Shown piece by piece: positions 11,367 through 21,906 of a stretch of 64,000 nt of DNA (the first letter of the stretch is position 1; each line of letters opens with the position of its first letter). Source of the stretch: Coprinellus micaceus. Taxonomy: Eukaryota; Basidiomycota; Agaricomycetes; Agaricales; Psathyrellaceae. Under the pieces are notes generated by a model that was given only the letters and a program-made list of their open reading frames with translations, was not told where the DNA came from and did no database searches. Location: the NCBI GenBank assembly GCA_951394405.1, contig OX596334.1, positions 2,356,001-2,420,000 of the forward strand. The letters are read 5' to 3'. Both the position numbers and the translations under genes were made by a program.

Positions 11367-12304
11367 GGAGGGCTTTCTTGCTGATAAACCTAGTGGACGG
11401 TGATGGGCGCGTCGGGTTATGGTCGTTACGAGAGAAGTCCTTACGGGACGCCGGCGTATTTAAGCGGACGAGGGGTACGCTTGTTCGGGGTGCCTTAGTG
11501 TGCCACTTCAAGTGGTTCGAACAGGCGCGGTCAAAGCACAAAGCTACGAACTTGAAGAGCTTTAACCAAAGGGATCCGGTATCTGAAAAACGCAAGCTTA
11601 CCAGACGAAGGAGTGGGGGAGAATGTGGCCAAAGCGAGGTTGGAAAGCCGTGGCTTTTATCCCAAGAGCCGCCATTATCCTTCTTTGTTACACTTCAACG
11701 CTACACGGGTTGAGCACACCCCCCATTGCCGCAAGGTCTCCGGGCGTAATAAACGCAGCGAGGGTCACTGCTGTATGGAGGCACATCGTAGTATGGCCGG
11801 TATCCAAAGAGCGGAAGGTGTGTTTGACTCGACTGCCAAACAAAACACAACGAATCGTGATGTTCCAGCCTTCCTCGCCTCCGCTACTTGTGCTCGCCAT
11901 CCATTAGGCGACTTGGCCACACAAGAGCGGTCACCTTCAACTCGCAGCCACGATCCCAGCAGCATATCCAGCTATAACAACGCGATTCGCACAGACCCCG
12001 CAGAAGCGCAGCTCAAGTCCCTCGGGTCACTGGAGGCAGATCCTTCGTCTCAGAAATCCGGAGTACTGAAGGCGCAAATGAAGGTGGCCGGAATTGCGAG
12101 AGGTGAGTCCTCGACTGGCGCCTGTGCCAACACGTCGGTCGACAGAATCATTTGGAGAGTATCGCAGGAAAAGTACATCGGTAGTGCAGTTTAGGAAATG
12201 GTGCTCGACCGACCTTCTCTGCTCTGGCTCGACGGCCCTGTTTGTCTTTTCAGTAGCGCCTGCGATGATTCCGCTCTAGGCACCCAGGGCTTCCATCCAC
12301 CTCC
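11367..12304. other. Intergenic, no convincing gene
   Basis: About 940 bp. An open plus-strand frame at 11613-12194 (193 codons) has no recognisable motif and a composition typical of a chance frame. It lies directly upstream of a decayed gene, so degenerate coding sequence is possible but not demonstrable. Confidence 0.35.
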
Positions 12305-14052
12305 TTGTTCGTGATAATGATTCAAGCTTCTCACAGCCGTCCCTCCAGGTGCCCCCAAGCCCCACAGGGCTTCGATGGAACTGGGAAGCTCAGCAGCACC
12401 CCTATAAGCGACAGGGGCGAGGCGGTCGAGGTCCATACCGATCCTGCTGAGCCCGAAGATACGACTGGCACACTCGATGACATTGCTATTCAACTAGCCC
12501 AACTTCCGAATGAAAAATGGGTAGACTTGAAGGGTCTGGTCGATTGTGCGATCACTCATCTATCTCGACATTCGAATGCTGGGGACCGCGCTGGATCGGA
12601 TGGCGGTCTGCGCTGCCTCGCCATTTCTTATCTCGGTTCGGGAAGTTTTAATCACGTCTAGCGACTTGACTTCAGCAACGGTACCAAGCTCGCAGCCAGC
12701 GTTACCAAGGACAGGGAGAGCAAATTCCTTCCCAAGGAGTCCGAGATTGCGACGATGAAGTTTGTTCGCGACTCAGGCCTGTATCCGGATGTCCCAGTTC
12801 CCAAGGTCCATTCTTGAAACACAACGTTCAAGAACCCGGCTGGCGCACCCCACGTTCTTATGGACCTTGTCAACGGAGTCCATGTCGATACTTCGAGGGC
12901 CGACCCGCGGAGTCCTTTCATTCGCAAGTTCGGTGTACTGCCAGAAGCACAGCAACTTCCTATCATTAAATGCCTGGCCCGGTTGAAGGCGGCGCTCTCT
13001 TGTCCAGTGCCGTTCACAGAGCTTGGGAGCATAATCGTTAGCCCATCTGGGGGCCTCTCGGTAGGCCCCTTGATGGAAATCAACCAAGAGTCAGATGAAG
13101 AGAGCTTCGGTGGCCCTTACAAGTCTATTCAAGAGGTGTGGTATGCGCTCCTAGAGAAGAACATGCTGCACGTCGTCTAGCGCTGGTGCACCATGGAGTC
13201 CGATATCGTTCATGAGCCAGACTCGTCCACCCCAATGGCCCCCCCCCGCACGTTCTCCGAGACTTTTCGCCTTTTGACTTCGCTCATTCCCCAATCCAAA
13301 ATACCTCAGCCATACGGCAAACTTGTGCTCCACCATCCGGACTTCGCCTTGCGCAACATACTTTTCGATGAGGCGTCTCTCTCCACTGGCTCTCCGAGAA
13401 TAACGGGCGTTGTCGGCTAGTCTGGCGCGCAGGTCCTTCCTCTCATGCTCACCGCCCTGTTCCCGGCTGACCTTTGGTCCAACGACAGTACCCCGTTCCA
13501 CCCGCTTTACAAGAATCCAATGGAACTCGGCACTGCGATTAACTGGCAATCAGTACCATACGACTGGACGTCAATCGGCGACCCTTCACAATATCCAGAC
13601 GAGAACCACGAATGGGGAGGCAATGTTCATGTGGACTATACAAGCCAATCCTGACCGTCCTTATCCGCCGTTTTTATCTCCGCACGTACTTCGGCGCGTG
13701 TTATGGTTCTCATCTGAACGATGTTCATGGCGACCTGAATCTCGCTCGCACAACGCTTTTCTCGGGTGCGACATACTATCTCAAGTTCCACGAGGCGATG
13801 TGCGCCGATCTAGGAGGCTGGCGTAATTTCGGGGGCTGGATTCGAGAGACATATTGGCGATTACGAGCCAAGGGGAATAGCGAGTCGCTGGTATCGACGG
13901 GTGTGGTGTGTGACCCCCCACTGGTGGTGGGGCCTAACGTGTATCATGGGACGGCTGGAAGAGAGGTGCGGGACTTGCGCATGCTTCCTGAGGAGGCCGA
14001 CGAGTGGGGGGTGGACTTACGAAAAAGGTTTGGTGATGACTTGATACAGTAA
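12305..14052 (+). pseudogene. Decayed APH-family phosphotransferase
   Basis: One long coding frame still reads as an aminoglycoside-phosphotransferase-like kinase (PF01636), a common basidiomycete family of unknown substrate. Conserved pieces in order are ISYLGSGSFNHV-RLDFSNGTKLA (nucleotide-binding loop region), NPAGAPHVLMDLVNGVHV, LVLHHPDFALRNILFDE (the HxDxxxxN catalytic loop), GVV-(G)-SGAQVLPL, and a C-terminal GATYYLKFHEAM helix. Frame 2 is interrupted by TAG (12659), TGA (12815), TAG (13178) and TAG (13418). Near 13640 the conserved reading jumps to another frame. The stops sit inside motifs where homologues have a sense codon; the one before SGAQVLPL replaces the expected Trp of D-W-S-G. 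No intron can remove them. The gene is therefore almost certainly inactive, and recently so, because flanking residues remain well preserved. Confidence 0.8.
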
Positions 14053-14114
14053 TCCACAGAAGAATGCTTCTCCAAAGTGCATTGTATTACCTTCCCTCGC
14101 TACCAAATTCTTCC

Positions 14115-16530
14115 TTAGACAGGCTCGGCCTTCAACCACATTCCACCCTGGCACGACATTGTCAGGACGACCTTCGGCCTGAAAGCCTCTTTCCCCTTCC
14201 TTCCCTTCCCGGTATGGTTTGCCCAATCTTCAGGAACTCTGCCTTCAGGCGGAACCGCGTCGTCGTCCATGGTGAAAGAGGAAAAGGCTTGCATGAACCG
14301 GATGATCAAGAGTGAGAGTTGGTTGTAGGCAAGCTGGCAATGGTCGCAAGGTTTCAGCATTTTGTATGGATCTCTCTGTAACAATCGACCTTACCTGTTG
14401 CCCGAGGCAAATCCTGGGACCTCCGTTGAAAGGCAAAAACATGAAGGGGTTCGCGAGTAGACGCTTCCTGCGCTCGTCGATAAAACGATCCGGGTCGAAC
14501 TCACTTGCGTCGGGGCCCCAAAGCTTCTCGTCTGTGTGCATCATCAAGAGCCCGTATGGGACACTTCGGAAATGGATTCAACATGGTATATGAGATTCAG
14601 AAGACAAACTGAATCGTACGAGGCGTTGGGAGGCAGGTAGATGGGCTTGTCGTTGGGGTCTGCAGATGGCCAAACGGCGCCGTTGACGCACTTCCTGTGA
14701 GGACGTTCGATAACTTGGGGGGATAAGGCCGACACTGTACAACTGACCGAACATCCCATGGTCTGTGAGAAGTTGTCTAGCCGTCAGTAGTGGTCTAGAA
14801 CTGAAAGGACTTATACTGACACTGGTGGCAATATCCTCAAGGTCTCTGTCGATTTGAGGCCTTTAGAATATGGGTTATGAATGATTGGGGAACTTGTCGC
14901 ACCGTTAATAACCGCTCGCAAATACTTCATCTCCTTGATTTGTTCGTATGTCGGCCTCATGGATGGCCCCACGTGCTCTAGTATTTCAGTCCTTAAACGA
15001 CTTTGAATCTCGGGTTGCCTAGACAGCAAACAAAAGGCGAATGCTAGCGTCGCCGCAACCTACGGCGTCACAAGGCTAGATGTGAAATAGTATACCTCTG
15101 GAACGAGGGACGACGTACTGTATCGCGACCCGCAATCAGCACGTTCAAGGCTTGGTCCTTCAAAACTTTCTTGTCTGAAAACGGTATCAGATCTAATCCA
15201 GGGAGTCTCTTGCGTTCCACGTACCAGAAGTCTGGCTTGCAAGATGCTCGAGGAAACTCTCGTCTTCCCCAACCTCCTTCTTCTCGATATTGCCTTCGTT
15301 GAGCCTCGCCGTTTCCGCACTCCTGACGGCATCGTTTACGATTGGGTCAATAAATGCGTTCACGGTCTTCATAAACGGTTTGGCCTTGTCTTCGAACATC
15401 TCAAACAACGGCCAGATCCACCCAACGCGCTCGCGAGCCGCGACGACGAGCTGGGCATTCACGAAGGCGTCTGCAAAGGCACTCGCAGGGTATTTAGAGC
15501 TTGAAGCTGCTGCGAGTGACTTGAGGTGGTCTGGGTGGGTGAACGGCTGGGGCAAGTCTTCCTCAAGGATCTCAAGACTGTTTACAGTGTTTCCGAAAAG
15601 GAACTCGGAAGACATATCAAGGGTGATACGGTGCACGAGATCCTACAAAGCGATATATCGACCGATGCGTTGGTTTGCGAAGAATTCAAGGCTTACCTGA
15701 AAGTCGATCGCGTACCCCTTCTTCATGCGCTGTTCAAAGAGAGAGATAGCCTTCTGGACGTGCTTGTCAAATCGTTCCAAGTCCGCGGTGCGATCCTTCG
15801 AGAAGAAAGGACGGGCCATAGTGCGGTGGAACCTTAAGAAACACCGTCAGATCCTGGATGTATTCTTGAAAGAAAGCAATGCTCACTTCCACATTTCACC
15901 ATCCGAGTTGAAGACGCCAGATCCCAGAACACCATCCATAGCCCAGCGGAAGCGCTCGCCTAACACTAGCGCGTCAGTGGGCGTACAGATAACCGAGATG
16001 CATCGTCACCCAACCTTTTTCGAAATTCTCAAATTCCGTCGAGAGGATGCGCTTCACATGAGCAGGGTCGATGGTGAATAGCGTGTCCGCAAAAAGCATG
16101 CGGAAATTGACTAGGCTACCATGCTGCTCAATTAGGTCCCAAAACACGTCACCTAGATTCAAGACAGGGTCAGCAGCGAGATATTGACTCATATCAGGTC
16201 AAACCAGTACACACCAGGGTAGCCAAACTTCCAGGTATTCCGCATGACGGGGATGAGAGCTCGATTCCCAATACTGCCGCTATCGAGGGCAGGTGGCAAT
16301 CGAGCTCCCCGGATTCTGGCCTGCCTCTTGTGCTTGTGGTAGGTGTAGACTGCGCCAGCGACCAACCTTCCAGGTACGAGAAGCAGAGAGACCGAGAGAA
16401 GCGCCCAGCGCGGCACGGTGCGAGGAAGGTTCAGGAAGGGAAGCGCCACAGCGAGGAAGCCATAGTTTATGGAAGCTGGCACGATAAGGTTCCCGACGAG
16501 GAAATCGATCCCTGGAGTCGTCCAGACCAT
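14115..16530 (-). CDS. Cytochrome P450, CYP63-like
   Basis: About ten exons on the minus strand, start ATG at 16530. The N-terminus is membrane-anchoring ([20 protein letters not shown], then [11 protein letters not shown]) and followed by the Pro-rich hinge [11 protein letters not shown]. Later landmarks are [18 protein letters not shown], the helix I oxygen-binding segment [10 protein letters not shown], the ExxR motif [17 protein letters not shown], and the haem-thiolate loop [15 protein letters not shown]. The C-terminus [20 protein letters not shown] is typical of CYP63, monooxygenases of white-rot fungi tied to alkane/aromatic oxidation in the ER. Between PPV (about 14820) and the [10 protein letters not shown] exon (about 14690) I could not find a splice pattern giving the usual P-x-N-x-R stretch, so the model there is unresolved and a lesion is possible. 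A broken relative lies 0.5 kb upstream. Confidence 0.85.
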
Positions 16531-17040
16531 GGTGGGGAGACAAGAACCTATCGAAGTCGTGCCCTAGCTTTTAAACCGGAATGTGGGGTTGATGATGTCG
16601 TAAATGAGCCGAAAAAAGGCTAGACTTTCCTGTCTGTCATATGCGGGCGCCAGTCCGCGCAGTCGCCCAAGTCCGCCTGCGCAGATGAAGTTTCGTAAAA
16701 GTTTGCCTCGTTCTGTTTTCAGCCATTTGGCCAACCAATGGCCAATGCCCTTTTGAATGGTTTGTGTGAGAGGTTTGTCAGAGCTTCCCCGTCATCCGCA
16801 GCGTCGGCGCGGGAGTTTCTGTTCCGCTGATTTGAGACTGCTTGCCGATGAAGTGGGTGCAGGTGGGCGCTTGATGCCAAAGATGACTGTCATGAGACGG
16901 CCACTTCAGCCTGCAAGACAAGTTTGAGTGTACTTATTGGATACAGTATAATAAAGGGGTGGTAGCAAGAACGAGGGTTGAGGCCGAAGGAGATCTAGCT
17001 CTTCCCTGTTATATGAATCCCAATATACTCGCAGCAGGTC
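16531..17040. other. Intergenic between P450 and its remnant
   Basis: 510 bp. No coding signal. Presumably the promoter of the intact P450 gene, plus sequence separating it from the degenerate copy. Confidence 0.4.
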
Positions 17041-17480
17041 CTTCGGACCTCACTCAAAATTTAGAGTTGCTTGTAGCCACATTCCTCCTTCACTCGACAT
17101 GACAAACACCACTTTCGGCTTAAACTCCAAGAGGAGAACGCCTGGACGAGCCGCACGGTCATATACCCAATTTTGATCATACACGAGCTTTAAAGGGTAA
17201 GAAGCTCAGCAGAAAGACTAGATTGACGAGTGACTTACTACTGGCCCAGGCATATTGTTGGCGTTGAAAGGCAGGAAGATGAAGGGATTCGCGACAAGGC
17301 GATTCTTGCGCTCGTCACTGGGGGCGCCATCTGTCTGAATCGAATTCCGTGCCATCGGGTCCCCATAGTTCTTACCAGAGTCTCCAGAAAAGTCCACGTA
17401 TATACCAGCTTGCAGCAGAAAACGGTCCGGAATGAGGTAAGGGCTTCAAAATGTGTTGGCAGCATGGTGGTGGTTTGGGC
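17041..17480 (-). pseudogene. P450 (CYP63-like) 3' remnant
   Basis: The minus strand preserves scattered pieces of the intact neighbour's 3' half. About 17380 reads LWGPDGTEFDSDRW (compare [15 protein letters not shown]). About 17310 reads DERKNRLVANPFIFLPFN (compare [17 protein letters not shown]) in another frame, and the haem cysteine loop is lost straight after. 17050-17110 reads KPKVVFVMSSEGGMWLQA (compare [18 protein letters not shown]). No N-terminal half, ExxR or Cys loop is present. Frames change between pieces and stops intervene. It is a truncated tandem duplicate. Coordinates are approximate. Confidence 0.75.
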
Positions 17481-17866
17481 GATGTGATTTGAATGGCAAA
17501 ACGCCCGCGAACTATGATCATCCCACGCCCCCAGAGCCTGACGCGGACGCATAATGTGAGTCGTATAACGACTGGCGTCAGTGGAGCGAGAATCAATGTC
17601 CTCTTCCCCAATCACAACCAAGCAAGAGGGTCGCAGAGCGCTTCGAGGTGAAGGATGGAGCAAATACCCTTGAATATAGCATGAGTTCAAGAAGATCACG
17701 TTCAAATCTCCAACGGCCAGGACCGGGTCCGGAGTATTTCCGAATGCCCTGAACCTAATTGCATTGATCCTGCTTCCTGACCGGCGACCTTCCAGAATTC
17801 CACTGTTCCAGGCTCCAGGAACTCGACAGGACAAAACTTTCCTAGTAATCCAATTTCGGCGCACAA
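17481..17866. other. Intergenic / possible further P450 debris
   Basis: Roughly 390 bp without a supported gene. A minus-strand open frame running through here (17238-17876) overlaps the P450 remnant in the wrong frame and has no motif. It should include the promoter of the GFA-domain gene. Confidence 0.35.
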
Positions 17867-18394
17867 ATGACAACATATCAGGCCAGCTGTCTCTGCAAAG
17901 CAGTCAACTTCGAACTCACCGGAGAACCTTTCCGCTTTGCTGTCTGTCATTGTTATAATTGCAAGGTAGCAGGCGGAGGTGCATTCATGACCAATGCGTT
18001 CTTCAAATCCCAGGTGAGCACGAGTGCTAGGCAGGAGTGTGTACCTCACTTCATCTGGCGTATCTGTTCAGAACATGAGGGTTACGAAGGGCCAAGATAT
18101 TATCAAGGCGTACAAGGATTCAAACACCAAGACTGGCAACGCTCTCGTCCGCTCGTTCTGCTCCAACTGCGGCTCAAATGTTTTCCTCGCGCCAGAGGCG
18201 GGCGGACTTGCGATTGTTCAGGCTGCGACAGTGAGGGGTAGTGAGAACTGGGGTGGGTACTCCAGCCGTATTGAAGTCTATCGTTTCTGATGCTACCAAT
18301 TTCAGTACCCACACATGAGTCCTACCATGGCGCGAAGTGGAAGTGGGTGAGAGACCTTGAGTTCCAACCCCCGAAGCCGAAGTCGAAGTTGTAG
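17867..18394 (+). CDS. GFA/CENP-V domain zinc protein
   Basis: Three exons. Introns start at GTGAGC (about 18012, acceptor TCTGTTCAG) and GTGGGT (about 18249, acceptor AATTTCAG). The product is about 137 residues, the usual length for single-domain members of the glutathione-dependent formaldehyde-activating enzyme family (PF04828). Zinc ligands are visible: SCLCKAVNFEL (CxC), CHCYNCK (CxxC with flanking Cys) and FCSNCGSNVFLAPE (CxxC). The C-terminal exon ends in a Lys/Pro tail (PPKPKSKL). Members bind zinc through these cysteines. Despite the name, most have no proven formaldehyde role, so the substrate is unknown. The last residues KL resemble but do not match a peroxisomal SKL. Confidence 0.85.
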
Positions 18395-18492
18395 AACGAG
18401 GATTAATGAATTGAAAATTATAAGAGATTAACGTACACCTAGAAATAACATCCCCCATCCTTCACGCGTCCTCGGCGACCCGTCTTGCTCCC

Positions 18493-19127
18493 TCATGATG
18501 ACTTTGAAGGCTCGCCTGGTGAAGCCGAAGATGGCTCTCCATCGAACTCAAACACCCCACTTTCCCCAACCGCACCTCTGGCTACAGGAACCCCATGAGC
18601 CTTCGCCAACTTCTCGATTGTCACATTTGCTCCGTCGCCCGTCAGGTTATCGAACCAGCCCAAGTGGTCCGCGATGAGATGCCTGAAGGTTGCGTCAGTG
18701 AGAACTTTACCGGGGTACAGAGACACGAAACGCACCGATTCTTGCACCCCGAACATGTTACAATGACTATCCCCTTCTCATATGATCGTTTTGAGAAAAC
18801 GTGAGCTTGCCTGTGCCCACAGTCCGGCACTGTGCAAGTAAACGCAATGGCCATCTTGGGTTCGTCCTGCGGTGCTGACTGTCCTTCCGCCGTGGCTGGA
18901 GTCGAATTTGTACGCGTGTCACCTGGCGAAGCTGCCAACATATTGAGCTTTGAGCTTGAGGCAGCTTCGTTTCGACGAATGGGAGATGCTGAAAGTGTTC
19001 GAATTGCCACGGGAGGTCGTATATGTTGCCTTGGCGTGCTCCATCGCCATCGCGGAAGGGCCGACGGCGTCTTCAAATTCCCGGAAAGCCCGGTCCTGGA
19101 GCATGCTGATCTGGCTGCTGAGAGCAT
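18493..19127 (-). CDS. ZIM17: Mitochondrial Hsp70 escort protein, DNL zinc finger
   Basis: Two exons on the minus strand with one intron (donor GTGCGT, acceptor ACCTTCAG, about 18742-18682). The N-terminal ~60 residues are Arg/Ser/Ala-rich without acids (MLSAARSACSRTGLSGNLKT), as expected for a mitochondrial presequence. The DNL domain follows: FTCTVPDCGHRQAHVFSKRS supplies the first Cys pair, VTCSGCKNR the second CxxC, then HLIADHLGWFD. Zim17/Tim15/Hep1 proteins keep mitochondrial Hsp70 soluble and assist protein import and Fe-S biogenesis. The C-terminal extension is Ser/Glu-rich. The domain order and length fit the family well. The gene is divergent from the F-box gene about 200 bp away and they probably share a promoter. 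Confidence 0.9.
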
Positions 19128-19326
19128 CGTGGCGGCAGGACTTCAGGAAAGTATGGGTCTGGGATGGCGTCAGGTGGAAGACCCGGCGTCTGTTGCACGC
19201 AGCGCCCTGGAGTCCAAACAACTGCAACCGCCAGTTGATGACGAGGCCTGAGTGGGCGCCTATTGACCTTTGATCATCAACCTCCATGACCGTTCTTCCG
19301 TCTAATCCCGTACTGATGTGCAGGCA

Positions 19327-21121
19327 ATGGACACAAACCAAACAGAATACTCTTCCTTCCTCTTCCTTCCCCCTGATGTCCTCCTCACCATCATCGAACA
19401 CCTGGACCCTCCCGATATTTGGTCTCTGAGGCTGGTGCGCACACCTGGCTATCTAGAAAAGCCTCTGCTGACAGTCCATCTAAAGTGCTGTAATAGACTC
19501 CTCGATATCTCGAGCGAAAGGTCTATCTGGCTCCACGTCGTCCAAAGGCAGGGCCTCGAACTGCCTCTTGCGCCAGAACAAAGTCATCTAGAATCCCTCG
19601 ATACACAGGACATCATGAACTTTGCGCTTCGGACCCACCGAATAGAACAGCGCTGGGATAGACAACGGACCCGCATCTTGGATAGACCGACTCGAATGGT
19701 AGCGGACGCTCCCGGGCCAACCATCCTTCTCGGCATGCAAGTTATCCTCGACAGATGGCTCGTCCTGGTTTACGGAGAAGGGGTGATCCAGTTGCACGAT
19801 ATGTGGGACGATGATTCGTTGGGTCCGGTGGCACAGATAGAATGGGACAGAGCTCCAGGGTCCCAATGGTCGTCGTACGCGGTGACGCTGGATACGGTGA
19901 ACGATGGGGTCATCATCGCGGCAGCTCGATGCGTACCGTACGTCGCCCAGCACCTTCGGTACTGCGCCATTGCTCATACCCCCAACAGACCGTATCTTCT
20001 GACTGTATTTACTCTGAATTTGGCGAATTGTTCCAAGGGACAGGGTGAGTTTGCGTTACTCAAACAACTCTTCGTCGAGTCACCGAAGGTCGTTCACGCC
20101 ATAAGTGCTGAAAGAGGGCTATTGGCGGTGTCTGCGGCGAGTAAAGTGCAATTGGTCGATATAACGAGCTTCAAAGCAAGCGCGGGGAACGACGGCGTAC
20201 TGATCGAACCGAATCAGGATGACTTGGTACGGGACTGAAAACGTCCAACGGGCTTCGCTTATGGACTCTTGCAGTGGAACGGGATTAACGCAGTGAGGTT
20301 CATGGGACCCTATCTTCTCGTGGCCCGGACTCGCTCCATCGACTTGCATCACATCCGAACTGCCCTTCAGCCGACTATCAGCAACACGGTCATGCCCCCC
20401 ATGCACCACCCCTTCAGCATGACGACCTTCAAGGAATTCTCTCTCTCCGACGCGGTAGCAAAGTCCGCCCATGCATACGAAATCGCCATGCTCGCGTACG
20501 ACGTCATTCAAGGGCTGTTCCGGTACAAGGTGCAACTTCGCCTGCCAGAAGCACAAGACTCTCTGGGACCGAGGCTCACCGTCACGCAAGTAGGCCTCTA
20601 CCCACTCGGCCTTCCAGTTCACATACCCAAAGCCTCAAGCCCTCCGACTTCGTCACACTCGCCCACACTAGGGACTGAAACCCCAACTCCGACCTTCTCG
20701 CACACACATTTCCTCCAGAACCTCGGCCACCTTGCACACGGCACCTCGTCAGGCGCTACGTCACGCGGTTTCCTCAGTGCCTTCTCGATCGGTACGCAGG
20801 GCCTCCGTGCAGTTTGGGTCGAGCGTAGAAGGGGAGGGGTTTCTCGGGAAGTGCAGGTCTGGAGCGGCTCGCATTCGCGGAGGGTTTTGCCTTCGCCGGC
20901 GTGGGTGTATCGATTTGGAGCCGATTGCGAAGAGATGGAGAAGAAGGTCGTGTTTACGATCAATTCATACGACTTGAGAGGTGTGTCCCAAACCCCTGCC
21001 TACGCCCCTTGTTCTGACCTCAAACGTAGATGATATCATATGCTGTGCGTTCTCGGAATCTAGAGGCATCATAGCGCTCGGGAACCGACTGGGGAATGTC
21101 CGTATTTTACCCGTAGAGTGA
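19327..21121 (+). CDS. F-box protein
   Basis: Four exons (19327-19434, 19486-20226, 20275-20980, 21030-21121) total 1647 nt, 548 residues. The F-box is N-terminal: FLPPDVLLTIIEHLDPPDIW, then SLRL, then (after a 51-nt intron with acceptor CATCTAAAG) CCNRLLDISSERSIW. The F-box recruits substrates to SCF ubiquitin ligases through Skp1. The rest lacks a named domain but has repeating beta-rich stretches (LVLVYGEGVIQLHD, GLLAVSAASKVQLVDI, GIIALGNRLGNVRILPVE) suggesting a degenerate beta-propeller, as in many basidiomycete F-box proteins. Substrate unknown. Reading straight through the first intron stays open, so intron retention would also give protein, but splicing restores the F-box consensus. 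Confidence 0.85.
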
Positions 21122-21906
21122 GGTGCTCGTCTGCTACCCAGTCTTCCACTGGCAAGCATCCTGACGGACTGCCAATGGCATGACCCATGATACGCTTGCC
21201 CTCTGTACTCACCAACCTCACACGTGCAAAACTCACTTTCCTTCCTGCGTTTGCGTTTCTCCGGAGTATTCATTGGAAGTACTTCGAACGGGCAGCGGCT
21301 CCAGGTGTCTGCACGGTCGACCCTCCCTCCTGTTCTGTTGCGGGAGCAAATCTGCACGGGCTTGCATGCGGCATGGGCCTTCACGCGCCCTGGGCAGCTT
21401 CCAGGAACGCGCCGTTCGCTCCAACCACTACACGCCCTGGATGGCTTGGAAACTGCACTCAAATAAGCCTACGCGAGCCTACGCGTCCCCCTGCTCGTTG
21501 CGATCAACGGATCCAGACTGGTCGCGGAGCGCCCAACTGCATCCCGCCTGGCCAAAGTTCTCACGCTCAACCCTCCTCAGGCGTTCACAAACGCCCCTTT
21601 CAATAGCAATATTTTTGCCTGGAGGCCCGGCATGCGGCCCTCCTCCTTCCATAGCTCCTGCTAGCAAGTCACGCCACCTCCTTGTGCTTCTGGTACGACC
21701 CTCTTAGCCAAGGCTGAGCAGCACTGGCCATGTAGGGTATCCCGTGTGGATAAGTAAGCAAAATTCCAGGCCCCCGACGGCGGTTGCGATGGAAAACAGT
21801 AGGATCCGCGCTCGCTTGGTGCCCTCGCCAGAGTATTTAAACAAGCTCTTTTCAGGGGGTGGTACCTTTCCTCCCCTCCTCTAACATCCCTTCACCTTTC
21901 TCGAAA
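21122..21906. promoter_or_regulatory. Promoter region of pectin lyase gene
   Basis: 785 bp without supported genes. A TATA-like TATTTAAA at 21834-21841 lies 66 bp before the pectin lyase ATG, with a C/T-rich stretch between it and the ATG, typical of strongly expressed fungal secreted-enzyme genes. Open frames of up to 175 codons at 21180-21707 have no motifs and look like chance frames. Confidence 0.5.

Noticed and set aside
11613..12194. 193-codon open frame upstream of the APH pseudogene.
   Set aside because: No motif, no splice relationship to the kinase, and composition like a random frame.
17238..17876. 212-codon minus-strand open frame.
   Set aside because: It overlaps the P450 remnant in a different frame and carries no recognisable sequence of its own.
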